A stretch of 64,000 bases of DNA from Streptomyces asoensis (GCF_013085465.1 NZ_CP049838.1:3224001-3288000), one strand, 5' to 3'. Shown: positions 35,612-45,647, numbered from the stretch's first letter. The notes: generated by a model from the sequence alone, not told the origin. Numbers and translations are program-made.

Positions 35612-36760
35612 TCACACCCCGGACGAGACCTCAGTCTTCTCGTCCGAGCCCTGGGCTTTTCCCTCGGCCGCCGCCAATGCGCGGTTGCGGCGGACGGAGG
35701 ACCAGAAGGACCAGGCGATCAGGACCACGCCGACGAGGCCGGTGATGACCTCGTTGATCTGGTACTGGATGGTGACCATGAGGATCACGGCCAGCGCGCC
35801 GATCGCGTAGTGCGCGCCGTGCTCCAGGTAGACGTAGTCGTCGAGGGTTCCCTGACGGACCAGGTACACGGTGAGCGACCGGACGTACATGGCGCCGACG
35901 CCGAGGCCGAGGGCCATCAGGACGATGTCGTTGGTGATGGCGAAGGCGCCGATCACCCCGTCGAAGGAGAAGGACGCGTCGAGCACCTCGAGGTAGAGGA
36001 ACATGAAGAACGCGGCCTGACCGGCCAGGACGACCGCCGGGCGCTGCTTGCCGGTGCGCGCGGCCTCTTCCTCCTCCTCGTGTTCGCGTTCCTCCTCTTC
36101 CTCGAGCTTGTCCTCGAAGTAACCGGAGAGACCGCCGACGACCATGTACGTGATCAGACCGGCGATGCCGGAGATCAGCACCGTCTGCGCCTTGTCGACG
36201 TGCGCGCCGCCGTGCTGGTGGGCGTGGGTCGCGAAGGTGAAGGAGGTGATCAGCAGGACGATCAGCGCGATGCAGACCGACAGCATGTCGACCTTGCCGA
36301 GCTTGGACAAGGGCCGCTCGATCCAGCGCAGCCACTGGATGTCCCGGTCCTCGAAGATGAAGTCCAGGAAGATCATCAGCAGGAACATGCCACCGAAGGC
36401 GGCGATCGACGGGTGGGCGTCGGTGACCAGCTGCTGGTACTGGTCCTTGTCGTTGAGCGCGAGGTCGACCGCGTCGATCGGACCGATCTTGGCACTGATG
36501 GCGACGATGACGACGGGAAAGACCAGCCGCATGCCGAAGACGGCGATCAGCACACCGATCGTGAGGAAGATCTTCTGCCAGAAGGCACTCATCTTCTTCA
36601 GGATTCCGGCGTTGACCACCGCGTTGTCGAACGACAGCGAGATCTCGAGGACGCAGAGGATCGCCACGATGCCGAGGGCCTCCCACCCCCCGTAGAAGAC
36701 CGCTGCGACCAGGCCGAGCGCGGTGACCGCGAACGACCAGCCGAAGGTTTTCAGAAGCAC
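35612..36760 (-). CDS. DUF475 (TerC-like) integral membrane protein
   Basis: GTG 36760 starts a 382-aa protein with about nine TM segments. LEISLSFDNAVVNAGIL and LDASFSFDGVIGAFAITND are the two TerC-type motifs with membrane Asp residues that may bind a metal. An extremely acidic cytoplasmic loop (EDKLEEEEEREHEEEEEA) sits between the two halves. TerC/DUF475 proteins partner with TerD/TerB proteins at the membrane and relatives handle Mn2+. No yybP-ykoY leader is visible here. The RBS (GGGTAG) is weak. Confidence 0.9.
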   Translation of the reverse strand: MLLKTFGWSFAVTALGLVAAVFYGGWEALGIVAILCVLEISLSFDNAVVNAGILKKMSAFWQKIFLTIGVLIAVFGMRLVFPVVIVAISAKIGPIDAVDLALNDKDQYQQLVTDAHPSIAAFGGMFLLMIFLDFIFEDRDIQWLRWIERPLSKLGKVDMLSVCIALIVLLITSFTFATHAHQHGGAHVDKAQTVLISGIAGLITYMVVGGLSGYFEDKLEEEEEREHEEEEEAARTGKQRPAVVLAGQAAFFMFLYLEVLDASFSFDGVIGAFAITNDIVLMALGLGVGAMYVRSLTVYLVRQGTLDDYVYLEHGAHYAIGALAVILMVTIQYQINEVITGLVGVVLIAWSFWSSVRRNRALAAAEGKAQGSDEKTEVSSGV

Positions 36761-37042
36761 TGGCTACCCAATCGTGTATGTACGGGTCTCCCCCGCGCCG
36801 TACTCGGCTTTACTCAAAATTGACGTTGCTTGCAGAGTCTACGGTGAGGCTTACCCGGCCGGGAGCCTGGCCCGGATCCGGCCGGAAAGCCGCAGGTCTT
36901 GCGAGGTCAGCCAGGGGAGCGAGGCCGTACCCCCTCGAAGATCACGAGGAACGGGGAGACGTAGCCGGACGCCTCGACCGGCGTGGCACGGCCGGCCACC
37001 ACCAGCACGACGCCGGCGATCAATGCGGCGCAGTACGGCTCT
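36761..37042. other. Spacer between DUF475 and terD genes
   Basis: The 282-bp spacer holds a GGTGAGGCTTACC near-palindrome around 36841-36853 (minus strand upstream of DUF475) that resembles the centre of an iron box, and a short hydrophobic frame described separately. A leader promoter for DUF475 must lie here. Confidence 0.4.
36907..37023 (-). CDS. Possible 38-aa hydrophobic peptide
   Basis: A TTG-initiated frame on the minus strand reads MIAGVVLVVAGRATPVEASG and then SPFLVIFEGVRPRSPG. It would begin 20 bp after the stop of the terD gene. One membrane segment is plausible. There is no clear ribosome binding site and the frame is short, so it may be chance or a gene remnant. Confidence 0.2.
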   Translation of the reverse strand: MIAGVVLVVAGRATPVEASGYVSPFLVIFEGVRPRSPG

Positions 37043-37618
37043 TTACGAAACGTTGACCCCGAAGTCCAGAGCGATGCCCCGCAGGCCCGACGCGTACCCC
37101 TGTCCTACCGCCCTGAACTTCCACTCGCCCTGGTAGCGATAGAGCTCGCCGAAGATCATCGCGGTCTCCGTGCTGGCGTCCTCGCTCAGGTCGTAGCGGG
37201 CGAGTTCCTGCCCGTCGGCCTGGTTGACGACGCGGATGAACGCGTTGGAGACCTGGCCGAAGGTCTGGCCCCGCTCGTCGGCCATGTGGATGGAGACCGG
37301 GAAGACGATCTTGTCGCACTGGGGTGGCACCTTGGAGAGGTCCACCAGGAGCGACTCGTCGTCGCCTTCGCCCTCACCGGTGAGGTTGTCGCCGGTGTGC
37401 TCCACCGAGCCGTCCGGGCTCTTGAGCTGGTTGTAGAAGACGAACCACTCGTCCCCCATCACCCGCCCGCTGTTGCACAGCAGCGCACTGGCGTCGAGGT
37501 CGAAGGGGGCTCCGGTGGTGGAGCGCGCGTCCCAGCCGAGTCCGATCATCACCTGAGTGAGGTTCGGCGCGGCCTTGGACAGGGAGACATTGCCTCCCTT
37601 GGCGAGCGTGACGCCCAT
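37043..37618 (-). CDS. terD: TerD family tellurium/stress resistance protein
   Basis: The 191-aa protein [20 protein letters not shown] is a canonical Ter[40 protein letters not shown] (acidic calcium-binding loop ending GEGEGDDE), [20 protein letters not shown], and the conserved ending [20 protein letters not shown]. TerD binds two Ca2+ ions and is needed in Streptomyces for normal differentiation and stress responses. The neighbour at 37739 is a close paralogue in tandem. The start has GGGGAGGA upstream. Confidence 0.95.
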   Translation of the reverse strand: MGVTLAKGGNVSLSKAAPNLTQVMIGLGWDARSTTGAPFDLDASALLCNSGRVMGDEWFVFYNQLKSPDGSVEHTGDNLTGEGEGDDESLLVDLSKVPPQCDKIVFPVSIHMADERGQTFGQVSNAFIRVVNQADGQELARYDLSEDASTETAMIFGELYRYQGEWKFRAVGQGYASGLRGIALDFGVNVS

Positions 37619-37738
37619 GATTGCTGGTCCTCCCCTAGGTGGTGCTCAGGTGCTTCCTCTTCGGTTGTCCTGCACGTCCGGCGCCGCCCGTAAACGGTGC
37701 GGCGCCGGACGGTCGGACCTTCGGGCCCTGCGGGTGGC

Positions 37739-38314
37739 TCAGACGTTGACGCCGAAGTCCTGCGCGATACCGCGCAGGCCCGACGCGTAGCCCTGTCCGA
37801 TGGCCCGGAACTTCCACTCCGCACCGTGCCGGTACAGCTCGCCGAAGACCATCGCGGTCTCGGTCGACGCGTCCTCGCTCAGGTCGTAACGGGCGATCTC
37901 GGCGCCGCCGGCCTGGTTCACGACGCGGATGAACGCGTTGCGGACCTGACCGAAGGACTGCTGCCGGTTCTCCGCGTCGTAGATCGACACCGGGAAGACG
38001 ATCTTCTCGATGTCGGCCGGGACTCCGGCGAGGTTGACCTTGATCGCCTCGTCGTCGCCCTCGCCCTCACCGGTGGTGTTGTCACCGGTGTGCTCGACCG
38101 AGCCGTCGGGGCTCTTGAGGTTGTTGAAGAAGACGAAGTTGGCGTCGCTGCCGACCTTGCCGGAGCTGTCCAGCAGCAGCGCGCTGGCGTCCAGGTCGAA
38201 GTCGGTGCCGGTCGTGGTGCGGACGTCCCACCCCAGACCGACGATGACCGCGGTCAGGCCCGGGGCCTCCTTGGTCAGCGATACGTTGCCGCCCTTGCTG
38301 AGGCTGACTCCCAC
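37739..38314 (-). CDS. terD: TerD family tellurium/stress resistance protein (tandem paralogue)
   Basis: [20 protein letters not shown] begins a 191-aa TerD that parallels the downstream copy almost residue for residue: [70 protein letters not shown] and [20 protein letters not shown]. All acidic Ca2+ ligands are present. The two genes are 120 bp apart and probably cotranscribed or separately promoted duplicates. A GGAGGACTT ribosome binding site precedes the ATG. Confidence 0.95.
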   Translation of the reverse strand: MGVSLSKGGNVSLTKEAPGLTAVIVGLGWDVRTTTGTDFDLDASALLLDSSGKVGSDANFVFFNNLKSPDGSVEHTGDNTTGEGEGDDEAIKVNLAGVPADIEKIVFPVSIYDAENRQQSFGQVRNAFIRVVNQAGGAEIARYDLSEDASTETAMVFGELYRHGAEWKFRAIGQGYASGLRGIAQDFGVNV

Positions 38315-38426
38315 AAGTCCTCCATTGGTGTCCTGGGGCGGGGAGCCCCTGGTGCGTCGGATATCGGATCAACGAGTCGATCCTAGTGACGGGTTCCCGC
38401 CCCACGCAGGCCCTGGAGCCGAAGAA

Positions 38427-38885
38427 TCACAGGGTGTCGAGCGCGGCGACGTACTCACCGAGGTCGCGGGCGTCCGGCAGTGCGTTGACGACGGTCCAGC
38501 GCACCAGGCCCTCCTTGTCGATGACGAAGGTGCCGCGCACCGCGCAGCCCTTGTCCTCGGCGAAGACGCCGTAGGCACGGCTGACCTCGCCGTGCGGCCA
38601 GAAGTCGCTGAGCAGCGGGTACTCCAGGCCCTCCTGCTCGGCGAAGACGCGCAGGGTGTGGATGGAGTCGTTGGAGACGGCGAGCACCTGGGTGTCGCGG
38701 TCGGCGAACTTCGGCAGGTTGTCGCGCACCTCGCACAGCTCGCCGGTGCACACGCCGGTGAAGGCGAAGGGGTAGAAGAGCAGGACGACATTCTTGCTCC
38801 CGCGGAAGTCGGAGAGCTTCACGGCCCGGCCGTGGTTGTCCTTGAGCTCGAAGTCGGGGGCCTTGTCGCCGACCTGGATCGCCAT
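38427..38885 (-). CDS. Peroxiredoxin (AhpE type)
   Basis: [19 protein letters not shown] (ATG 38885) begins a 152-aa peroxiredoxin. The peroxidatic Cys lies in [20 protein letters not shown], with Thr and the later Arg ([10 protein letters not shown]) of the Prx active site, and [20 protein letters not shown] is the AhpE/Bcp middle section. It reduces hydrogen peroxide and organic hydroperoxides in the cytosol with a thiol donor. An upstream in-frame ATG at 38969 is not favoured because the conserved family start is here. Confidence 0.93.
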   Translation of the reverse strand: MAIQVGDKAPDFELKDNHGRAVKLSDFRGSKNVVLLFYPFAFTGVCTGELCEVRDNLPKFADRDTQVLAVSNDSIHTLRVFAEQEGLEYPLLSDFWPHGEVSRAYGVFAEDKGCAVRGTFVIDKEGLVRWTVVNALPDARDLGEYVAALDTL

Positions 38886-39029
38886 CGCCTGGTTTTCCCT
38901 TCGGTGGGGCTGTCTGGGTGAGTCCACCCTACGCAGCGGCCGCCGAAGGCCGCCGGACGGGCTGAGCACAAGGGCCCAGCCCGTCCGGCGTCACTTCACA
39001 TCACTTCTTCGGACGTCACTCCCTGGACG

Positions 39030-39467
39030 TCACTTCTTGGACTTCGCGGCCTTGGGCGTCACCAGCCGGCTGCCACTCCAGTCCTTGCCCACGCTGACGC
39101 TCTTGCTGGCCGACAGACCCGCAGTCGTCGAGGCTTCGGAGATGTCGCTCGGCTCCACGTATCCCGTACGGCCGGTCTTCGGCGTCAGGAGGAGGATCGA
39201 CCCGCCTTCTTCGATGTACGTGGTGGCGTCCACCAGCGCATCCGTCAGGTCTCCGTCATCGTCGCGGAACCAGAGCACCACGGCGTCGGCGACGTCGTCG
39301 TAGTCCTCGTCCACCAGATCGCTGCCGATGACTTCCTCAATGGACTCGCGGAGCTCCTGGTCGACGTCGTCGTCGTAGCCGATCTCCTGGACCACCTGCT
39401 CGGGCTGGAAACCCAGCCTGACGGCAGGGCTGGTCCGCTCCTCCGCGTGGTCCGCGGTCGCGCTCAC
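39030..39467 (-). CDS. DUF3052 domain protein
   Basis: GTG 39467 with a perfect AGGAGG starts a 145-aa protein. VRLGFQPEQVVQEIGYDDDV, LRESIEEVIGSDLVDEDYDDVADAVVLWFR and the C-terminal TKTGR-like block (LLLTPKTGRTGYVEPSDISE) are DUF3052. The family is found in actinobacteria, commonly right beside aceE as here. It is acidic and soluble; function is unknown although its place suggests a link with pyruvate dehydrogenase or cell-cycle control. Confidence 0.92.
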   Translation of the reverse strand: MSATADHAEERTSPAVRLGFQPEQVVQEIGYDDDVDQELRESIEEVIGSDLVDEDYDDVADAVVLWFRDDDGDLTDALVDATTYIEEGGSILLLTPKTGRTGYVEPSDISEASTTAGLSASKSVSVGKDWSGSRLVTPKAAKSKK

Positions 39468-39871
39468 GGGTTGCCTCCTGATCATGATTCGGGAATAACT
39501 CAGCCACGCGCGTGCGCGAAGCATTGGCCGTAGTCCACACGGGCGGGGCGGATCGCGCAAGTACCCGGCGGTTCGGACCGCCGAAACGGTGACGATCCTG
39601 GCCGTGTCGACGCAACTCCAGGCGCACGATTCGGACGGATGGTGACGTACACCACACCTATCTGCCCTGTTTGCGTATTTGAGAACCATCCAAGGGTACG
39701 AGATTCGAACGAGTGCCGGTTACCTCGGGGTAGAGATGACGTTTGCGGCCCCTAGGTACACGATGGGGGCGGTGCAGGCACTGGAGAGTCAGCGAGATAC
39801 CCCGCGAGGCACCCGCGAGGCGCGAACGAGAAACACCGTCCCACACAGCCCTCTGACAGGTAAGGAACAGC
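39468..39871. promoter_or_regulatory. Divergent promoter region between DUF3052 and aceE
   Basis: The 404-bp divergent spacer contains no frame with gene-like codon use. It is less GC-rich than coding DNA around 39650-39760 (e.g. TGCGTATTTGAGAACC). The aceE leader with AAGGA before GTG 39872 is at its right edge. I could not assign a specific operator. Confidence 0.5.
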
Positions 39872-42619
39872 GTGGCTTCCGGATCCGATCGCAACCCGAT
39901 CATCATTGGCGGCCTTCCGAGTCAGGTTCCTGACTTCGACCCCGAGGAAACCCAGGAGTGGCTCGACTCCCTCGACGCCGCCATCGACGAGCGCGGCCGG
40001 GAGCGGGCCCGCTATCTGATGCTCCGGCTGATCGAACGAGCCCGCGAGAAGCGCGTGGCCGTGCCCGAGATGCGCAGCACGGACTACGTCAACACCATCC
40101 CCACCAGGGCCGAGCCCTTCTTCCCGGGCAACGAGGAGATCGAGCGCCGGATCCTCAACGCGACCCGCTGGAACGCGGCCGTGATGGTGTCCAGGGCCCA
40201 GCGGCCGGGCATCGGGGTGGGCGGTCACATCGCCACCTTCGCCTCCTCCGCGTCCCTCTACGACGTCGGCTTCAACCACTTCTTCCGCGGCAAGGACGAG
40301 GGCGACGGCGGCGACCAGGTCTTCTTCCAGGGCCACGCCTCCCCGGGCATCTACGCCCGCGCGTTCCTGCTGGACCGGCTGAGCGAGCAGAACCTGGACG
40401 CGTTCCGCCAGGAGAAGTCGAAGGCGCCGGACGGGCTGTCCTCGTACCCGCACCCGCGTCTGATGCCGGACTTCTGGGAGTTCCCGACCGTGTCGATGGG
40501 TCTCGGCCCGATCGGCGCGATCTACCAGGCGCGGATGAACCGCTACATGCACGCGCGCGGGATCGCCGACACGTCGAAGTCGCATGTGTGGGCGTTCCTC
40601 GGCGACGGCGAGATGGACGAGCCGGAGTCGCTCGGCCAGCTGACCATCGCGGCACGTGAGGGCCTGGACAACCTGACCTTCGTCGTCAACTGCAACCTCC
40701 AGCGGCTGGACGGCCCGGTGCGCGGCAACGGCAAGGTCATCCAGGAGCTGGAGTCGGTCTTCCGGGGCGCCGGCTGGAACGTGATCAAGCTGATCTGGGA
40801 CCGCTCCTGGGACCCGCTGCTCGCCCAGGACCGCGACGGCACCCTCGTCAACCGGATGAACACGACGCCGGACGGCCAGTACCAGACCTACGCCACCGAG
40901 TCCGGCGCCTACATCCGCGACCACTTCTTCGGCGACGACCAGCGGCTGCGCGCGATGGTCGAGGGCATGACCGACGACCAGATCCTGCACCTGGGCCGCG
41001 GCGGTCACGACCACCGGAAGATCTACGCGGCGTTCAAGGCGGCCGTGGAGCACACCGGCCAGCCGACGGTCATCCTCGCCAAGACGGTCAAGGGCTGGAC
41101 GCTGGGGCCGAACTTCGAGGGCCGCAACGCCACCCACCAGATGAAGAAGCTGACGGTCTCCGACCTCAAGGGCTTCCGCGACCGGCTGCACCTGCCGATC
41201 TCCGACAAGGAGCTGGAGGGCGGCCTCCCGCCGTACTTCCACCCCGGGCGGAACTCGGAGGAGATCCAGTACATGCACGACCGCCGCAAGGGTCTCGGCG
41301 GTTATGTCCCGACCCGTGTCGTGCGCTCGAAGCCGCTCACGCTGCCGGACGACAAGACGTACGCGAGTGTGAAGAAGGGCTCGGGCCAGCAGTCCATCGC
41401 GACGACCATGGCCTTTGTGCGTCTCCTCAAGGACCTCATGCGGGACAAGGAGCTCGGCAAACGCTTCGTGCTGATCGCGCCGGACGAGTACCGCACGTTC
41501 GGCATGGACTCCTTCTTCCCGAGTGCGAAGATCTACAACCCGCTCGGCCAGCAGTACGAGGCGGTGGACCGGGATCTGCTGCTCGCCTACAAGGAGTCGC
41601 CGACCGGGCAGATGCTGCACGACGGCATCTCGGAGGCCGGCTGTACGGCGTCCCTGATCGCGGCGGGCTCGGCGTACGCCACCCATGGCGAGCCGCTGAT
41701 CCCGGTCTACGTCTTCTACTCGATGTTCGGTTTCCAGCGCACCGGCGACCAGTTCTGGCAGATGTCGGACCAGCTGGCGCGCGGTTTCGTCCTGGGTGCG
41801 ACCGCCGGCCGTACGACCCTGACCGGTGAGGGGCTCCAGCACGCGGACGGCCACTCGCAGCTGCTCGCCTCGACCAACCCGGGCTGTGTCGCCTACGACC
41901 CGGCGTTCGGTTTCGAGATCGCGCACATCGTGCGGGACGGTCTGCGCAGGATGTACGGCAGTTCCACCGAGCACCCGCACGGTGAGGACGTCTTCTACTA
42001 CCTGACCGTCTACAACGAGCCGATCCAGCACCCGGCCGAGCCGGACGACGTGGACGTCGAGGGCATCCTCAAGGGCGTCCACCGCTTCAGCGAGGGCACC
42101 TCCGGGTCGATCCCGGCGCAGATCCTCGCGTCCGGCGTGGCCGTCCCCTGGGCCGTCGAGGCGCAGAAGATCCTCGCCGAGGACTGGAACGTCAAGGCCG
42201 ACGTCTGGTCCGCGACCTCCTGGAACGAGCTGCGGCGCGAGGCCGTCGAGGTCGAGCGGCACAACCTGCTGCACCCGGAGGAGGAGCAGCGGGTGCCGTA
42301 CGTGACGCGGAAGCTGGCCGGGGCCGAGGGGCCGTTCGTGGCCGTCTCGGACTGGATGCGGTCGGTGCCCGACCAGATCGCGCGCTGGGTGCCGGGCACG
42401 TACCAGTCGCTGGGCGCGGACGGCTTCGGCTTCGCGGACACCCGGGGAGCGGCTCGCCGCTTCTTCCACATCGACGCCCAGTCGATCGTCGTGGGGGTGC
42501 TGACCGAGCTGGCGAAGGAGGGCAAGGTCGACCGGTCGCTGCTGAAGCAGGCCATCGACCGGTACCAACTGCTGGACGTGTCGGCGGCGGACCCGGGTGC
42601 CGCGGGCGGCGACGCGTAG
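39872..42619 (+). CDS. aceE: Pyruvate dehydrogenase E1 component (homodimeric, AceE)
   Basis: The 915-aa protein from GTG 39872 (AAGGA upstream) is a full-length AceE of the homodimeric type. The ThDP-binding motif is [20 protein letters not shown]...[18 protein letters not shown]; the phosphate/active-site loop [21 protein letters not shown] and the C-terminal transketolase part ([30 protein letters not shown]) are intact. It decarboxylates pyruvate and passes the acetyl group to the lipoyl E2 (encoded elsewhere). A 30-bp perfect palindrome follows the stop. Confidence 0.97.
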   Translation: MASGSDRNPIIIGGLPSQVPDFDPEETQEWLDSLDAAIDERGRERARYLMLRLIERAREKRVAVPEMRSTDYVNTIPTRAEPFFPGNEEIERRILNATRWNAAVMVSRAQRPGIGVGGHIATFASSASLYDVGFNHFFRGKDEGDGGDQVFFQGHASPGIYARAFLLDRLSEQNLDAFRQEKSKAPDGLSSYPHPRLMPDFWEFPTVSMGLGPIGAIYQARMNRYMHARGIADTSKSHVWAFLGDGEMDEPESLGQLTIAAREGLDNLTFVVNCNLQRLDGPVRGNGKVIQELESVFRGAGWNVIKLIWDRSWDPLLAQDRDGTLVNRMNTTPDGQYQTYATESGAYIRDHFFGDDQRLRAMVEGMTDDQILHLGRGGHDHRKIYAAFKAAVEHTGQPTVILAKTVKGWTLGPNFEGRNATHQMKKLTVSDLKGFRDRLHLPISDKELEGGLPPYFHPGRNSEEIQYMHDRRKGLGGYVPTRVVRSKPLTLPDDKTYASVKKGSGQQSIATTMAFVRLLKDLMRDKELGKRFVLIAPDEYRTFGMDSFFPSAKIYNPLGQQYEAVDRDLLLAYKESPTGQMLHDGISEAGCTASLIAAGSAYATHGEPLIPVYVFYSMFGFQRTGDQFWQMSDQLARGFVLGATAGRTTLTGEGLQHADGHSQLLASTNPGCVAYDPAFGFEIAHIVRDGLRRMYGSSTEHPHGEDVFYYLTVYNEPIQHPAEPDDVDVEGILKGVHRFSEGTSGSIPAQILASGVAVPWAVEAQKILAEDWNVKADVWSATSWNELRREAVEVERHNLLHPEEEQRVPYVTRKLAGAEGPFVAVSDWMRSVPDQIARWVPGTYQSLGADGFGFADTRGAARRFFHIDAQSIVVGVLTELAKEGKVDRSLLKQAIDRYQLLDVSAADPGAAGGDA

Positions 42620-42634
42620 CACGGGGCGTACGCA

Positions 42635-42664
42635 GGGGTGGTGGAGCCGCGGCTCCACCACCCC
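42635..42664. terminator. Perfect 30-bp palindrome after aceE
   Basis: GGGGTGGTGGAGCCG (42635-42649) is followed without loop by its exact reverse complement (42650-42664) and then TTACTC. It lies 15 bp after the aceE stop and 25 bp before the next start, and should terminate transcription from either side. Confidence 0.8.
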
Positions 42665-42688
42665 TTACTCGTTCTTTACGATGCGGGC

Positions 42689-43471
42689 ATGCAAGAACAA
42701 TCGGCGCAGAACCGGTGGGAGCTCTGGACCCAGCGGCCGTTGCTGGCCCTCGCCGTGGTGTTCGCCGTCGCCTACGCCGTCCCGATCGTGGACACCTCGG
42801 CCGACCACACGCTGACCACCGCCTGCACCGCGGTCGAGTGGGTGGTGTGGGGGGCGTTCGCCGCGGACTACGTGGTCCGGCTGGCGCTGACGTCCGACCG
42901 GCGGCGGTTCGTGCGCACGCACTGGCTGGACCTGTGCGCGGTGTTGCTGCCGCTGGCGCAGCAGCTCAAGCTGCTGCGGCTGGTCTCGACGCTGCTGCTG
43001 GTGGGGCGGCGGGCGCGGATGGCCTCGCAGATCCGGATGACGACGTATGTCGTGGGGGCGGTCGTCGGGCTGCTGATGTTCGGCTCGCTCGCCGTGCTCT
43101 CGGTGGAGCGGGAGTCGCCGGACGGGAACATCCGCACGCTGGGTGACGCGCTGTGGTGGTCGTTCACGACGATGACGACCGTGGGGTACGGGGACCACGC
43201 GCCGACCACCGGGCTGGGGCGGATCATCGCCGTCGGGCTGATGCTCTCCGGGATCGCGCTGCTCGGTGTCGTGACCGCGAACATCGCCGCGTGGTTCATC
43301 GCCCGGTTCGACAAGGACGACGTCGAGGAACGCGCCCAGACGGAGGCGATCCTGGCCCTGACGCAGGAGGTACGGGCGCTGCGGGCGGAGGTGGCGGCGC
43401 TGCGGGACAGGCCCGAAGGGGCGCTGCCCCCCGGAGCCCCGCCCAGGCCGGCCCCCCACCCGTCCAGGTAG
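42689..43471 (+). CDS. Voltage-gated-like potassium channel protein
   Basis: MQEQSAQNRWELWTQRPLLA (ATG 42689, 260 aa) follows the terminator. It is a six-TM channel with a S4-like basic stretch (KLLRLVSTLLLVGRRARMAS), the pore helix SFTTMTTVGYGDHAP with the K+ filter TVGYGD, and an S6 helix GLMLSGIALLGVVTANIAAW. The tail after FDKDDVEERAQTEAIL is a coiled coil that probably mediates tetramer assembly. An in-frame ATG at 42638 lies inside the palindrome and is unlikely. Confidence 0.92.
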   Translation: MQEQSAQNRWELWTQRPLLALAVVFAVAYAVPIVDTSADHTLTTACTAVEWVVWGAFAADYVVRLALTSDRRRFVRTHWLDLCAVLLPLAQQLKLLRLVSTLLLVGRRARMASQIRMTTYVVGAVVGLLMFGSLAVLSVERESPDGNIRTLGDALWWSFTTMTTVGYGDHAPTTGLGRIIAVGLMLSGIALLGVVTANIAAWFIARFDKDDVEERAQTEAILALTQEVRALRAEVAALRDRPEGALPPGAPPRPAPHPSR

Positions 43472-43491
43472 CCGAGGGGCGACGGCCGGCG

Positions 43492-43797
43492 CTAGAGCAG
43501 CCCGTTGCCCGAACCTGTCGCTCCCGCCAGCCAGATGATCGCCAGCAGGGTGTCGATCGCGCCGAGGGCGACGGCGACCAGGGCCGGTACCGGACGGGAA
43601 CCCGCCCAGCTACGGCCCATGGCCAGCCAGCCGCAGACGATCGCCGCCGGGCCGAGGACGATCCCCAGCGCGAAGAATCCGGCGACCGCGCAGACGAGGC
43701 CGACGATGCCGAGCGTCGCGCGATCCGGCCCGGTCCGTGACCCCATGCGGCCACGTGAGCGGGGGTACCTGCGCGTGCCGTTTCCGAAGCCGGCCAT
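43492..43797 (-). CDS. DUF4190-type small membrane protein
   Basis: ATG 43797 has GGGAG 9 nt upstream (101 aa). After a basic Arg-rich tail come two TM helices: TLGIVGLVCAVAGFFALGIV with LGPAAIVCGWLAMGR, and VAVALGAIDTLLAIIWLAGA. The pattern of a helix, a G-P-A-A-I-V-C-G-W loop and a second helix is DUF4190. Such proteins are common and functionally unassigned. It converges with the channel gene 20 bp away. Confidence 0.82.
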   Translation of the reverse strand: MAGFGNGTRRYPRSRGRMGSRTGPDRATLGIVGLVCAVAGFFALGIVLGPAAIVCGWLAMGRSWAGSRPVPALVAVALGAIDTLLAIIWLAGATGSGNGLL

Positions 43798-44027
43798 CGA
43801 ACAACTCCCTGGATTCCGGGGATGTGTTGTTCTTCGGGTACCCGCGACACGCGGAACATTCCCCGCAGTTGCCGGGCAGTCGGCGCGCTGTCCCCCTCCG
43901 GCAGCGCGCCGCGGCCCTGGCCGCCCTCCCATCCGGAGGGCTTGACTAACTGTGACCTGCGACGCGTGTCGGATGCGAGGAGCCTTTAGCGTTGTCACCC
44001 TGATAGGGGAAACTTGTTGAAGTTCCG
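43798..44027. other. Spacer with an orphan rightward promoter
   Basis: The 230-bp spacer has a TTGACT element at 43939 followed by TAGCGT-like sequences, and the segment up to ATGTGA at 44031 reads like a leader for a rightward gene, but rightward is only the convergent 3' end of the MFS gene. It may be a vestigial promoter, or drive an antisense RNA. Confidence 0.3.
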
Positions 44028-45647
44028 TCAGATGTGACCCACGCCCGCGCCCGCCTCCGCGTTCTCGCCCCGCTTGGTGAGCAGCGCGACGAACACGGCG
44101 ACGACCGCCACCCCGGCGGCGACCAGGGAGGCGAGACTCATCCCGGAGATGAACGTGTCATGGGCGACGTCCGTGATCTTCGCGGCGATCGCTTCGGGGG
44201 TGCCCTTGGCCACCGGCGCCACGCCGACCTGAACCGCCTCGGAGGCCTGGTCCAGCTGGGCGGGGGTGAGCTCGGGCAGGCCCGCGCCCTTCCAGTTGGC
44301 GGGCAGGTCACCGTCGACCTTGGAGGCCATCACGGCGCCCAGGACGGCCGTACCGAGGCTGCCGCCGATCTGCATGGCCGCCTGCTGGAGACCGCCCGCG
44401 ACGCCGGACAGCTCCATGGGGGCGTTGCCGACGATGACCTCCGTCGCGCCGACCATGACCGGGGCGAGACCGAAGCCCAGCAGGGCGAACCAGATCGACA
44501 TGAGACCGCTGCCGGTGTCCGTCTCCAGCGTGGACATGCCGTACATGGCGATCGCGGTGGCGGCCATACCGCCCGCCAGCGGGATGCGCGGGCCCAGCTT
44601 GGTGATCGCCGCGCCCGCGAGCGGGGAGCCGACGATCATCATGCCGGTCAGCGGAAGAAGGTGCAGGCCCGCGTCGATCGGGCTCATGCCGTGCACGTTC
44701 TGGAGGTAGAACGTCACGAAGAACAGGCCGCCCATGAAGGCGATCGCCATCAGCACCATGAGGACCACACCCGCCGACAGCGGGACCGAGCGGAACAGCG
44801 CCAGCGGGATGAGCGGCTCCTTGACCTTCGTCTCCCAGAAGGCGAAGGCCGCGAAGAGCACCGCGGAGCCGACGAGGAACGCCCAGGTCAGACCGTCGGC
44901 CCAGCCCCAGGTCGGCGCCTTGATCAGGGCCCAGACCAGGCAGAACATCGCGCCCGAGAGGAAGGCGATGCCGAGGAGGTCGAAGGAGCGCGGGGCGTTC
45001 TCGGCGCGGTGGTCGAGCAGGATCACCACGCCCAGGACGAGGGCGAGGGCGCCGACCGGCACGTTGATGAAGAACACCGACTGCCAGTTGACGTGCTCGA
45101 CCAGGACGCCGCCGAGGATCGGGCCGCCGGCGGTGGACGCGCCGATGACCATGCCCCACAGGCCGATGGCCATGTTGAGCTTCTCGGCCGGGAAGGTCGC
45201 GCGCAGCAGACCGAGCGCGGCCGGCATCAGCAGGGCGCCGAAGAGGCCCTGGAAGACGCGGAAGGTGACGACCAGCGCGATGCTGTCGGAGAGGCCGATC
45301 GCGCCGGAGGCGGCCGCGAAGCCGACGACGCCTATCAGGAACGTCTGACGGTGGCCGAAGCGGTCACCGAGCTTGCCCGCGGTGATCAGGGAGACCGCGA
45401 GGGCGAGGAAGTAGGCGTTGGTGATCCACTGGACCTCGGCGAAGGTGGCGCCCAGGTCGCTGGCGATGGCCGGGTTGGCGATGGCCACGATGGTGCCGTC
45501 GAGGGCCACCATCATGACGCCGACGGCGACGGTGATGAGGGTGAACCACGGGTGGCCGCGCAGCCCCTTGGCGGGCGGCCCGTCCGACGGGTCCGCCGGT
45601 GCCTTGCCGCCCGGTCCCGTCGCGTCGATGGTGGTCTGACTGGTCAT
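44028..45647 (-). CDS. DHA2-family (14-TM) MFS multidrug exporter
   Basis: MTSQTTIDATGPGGKAPADP (ATG 45647, 539 aa) begins a standard DHA2 pump: MMVALDGTIVAIANPAIASD is motif D1, GKLGDRFGHRQTFLIGVVGF motif A, and RVFQGLFGALLMPAALGLLR motif B; motif C is GPILGGVLVEHVNWQ. Fourteen TMs are seen and no C-terminal extension, unlike the pump at 469. A TetR gene is divergent with only 67 bp between, so the pump is probably repressed by it. The substrate is unknown. Confidence 0.93.
   Translation of the reverse strand: MTSQTTIDATGPGGKAPADPSDGPPAKGLRGHPWFTLITVAVGVMMVALDGTIVAIANPAIASDLGATFAEVQWITNAYFLALAVSLITAGKLGDRFGHRQTFLIGVVGFAAASGAIGLSDSIALVVTFRVFQGLFGALLMPAALGLLRATFPAEKLNMAIGLWGMVIGASTAGGPILGGVLVEHVNWQSVFFINVPVGALALVLGVVILLDHRAENAPRSFDLLGIAFLSGAMFCLVWALIKAPTWGWADGLTWAFLVGSAVLFAAFAFWETKVKEPLIPLALFRSVPLSAGVVLMVLMAIAFMGGLFFVTFYLQNVHGMSPIDAGLHLLPLTGMMIVGSPLAGAAITKLGPRIPLAGGMAATAIAMYGMSTLETDTGSGLMSIWFALLGFGLAPVMVGATEVIVGNAPMELSGVAGGLQQAAMQIGGSLGTAVLGAVMASKVDGDLPANWKGAGLPELTPAQLDQASEAVQVGVAPVAKGTPEAIAAKITDVAHDTFISGMSLASLVAAGVAVVAVFVALLTKRGENAEAGAGVGHI

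Noticed and set aside
39752..42661. 969-aa minus-strand frame
   Set aside because: It is exactly antisense to aceE; long antisense frames are expected in such codon-biased genes.
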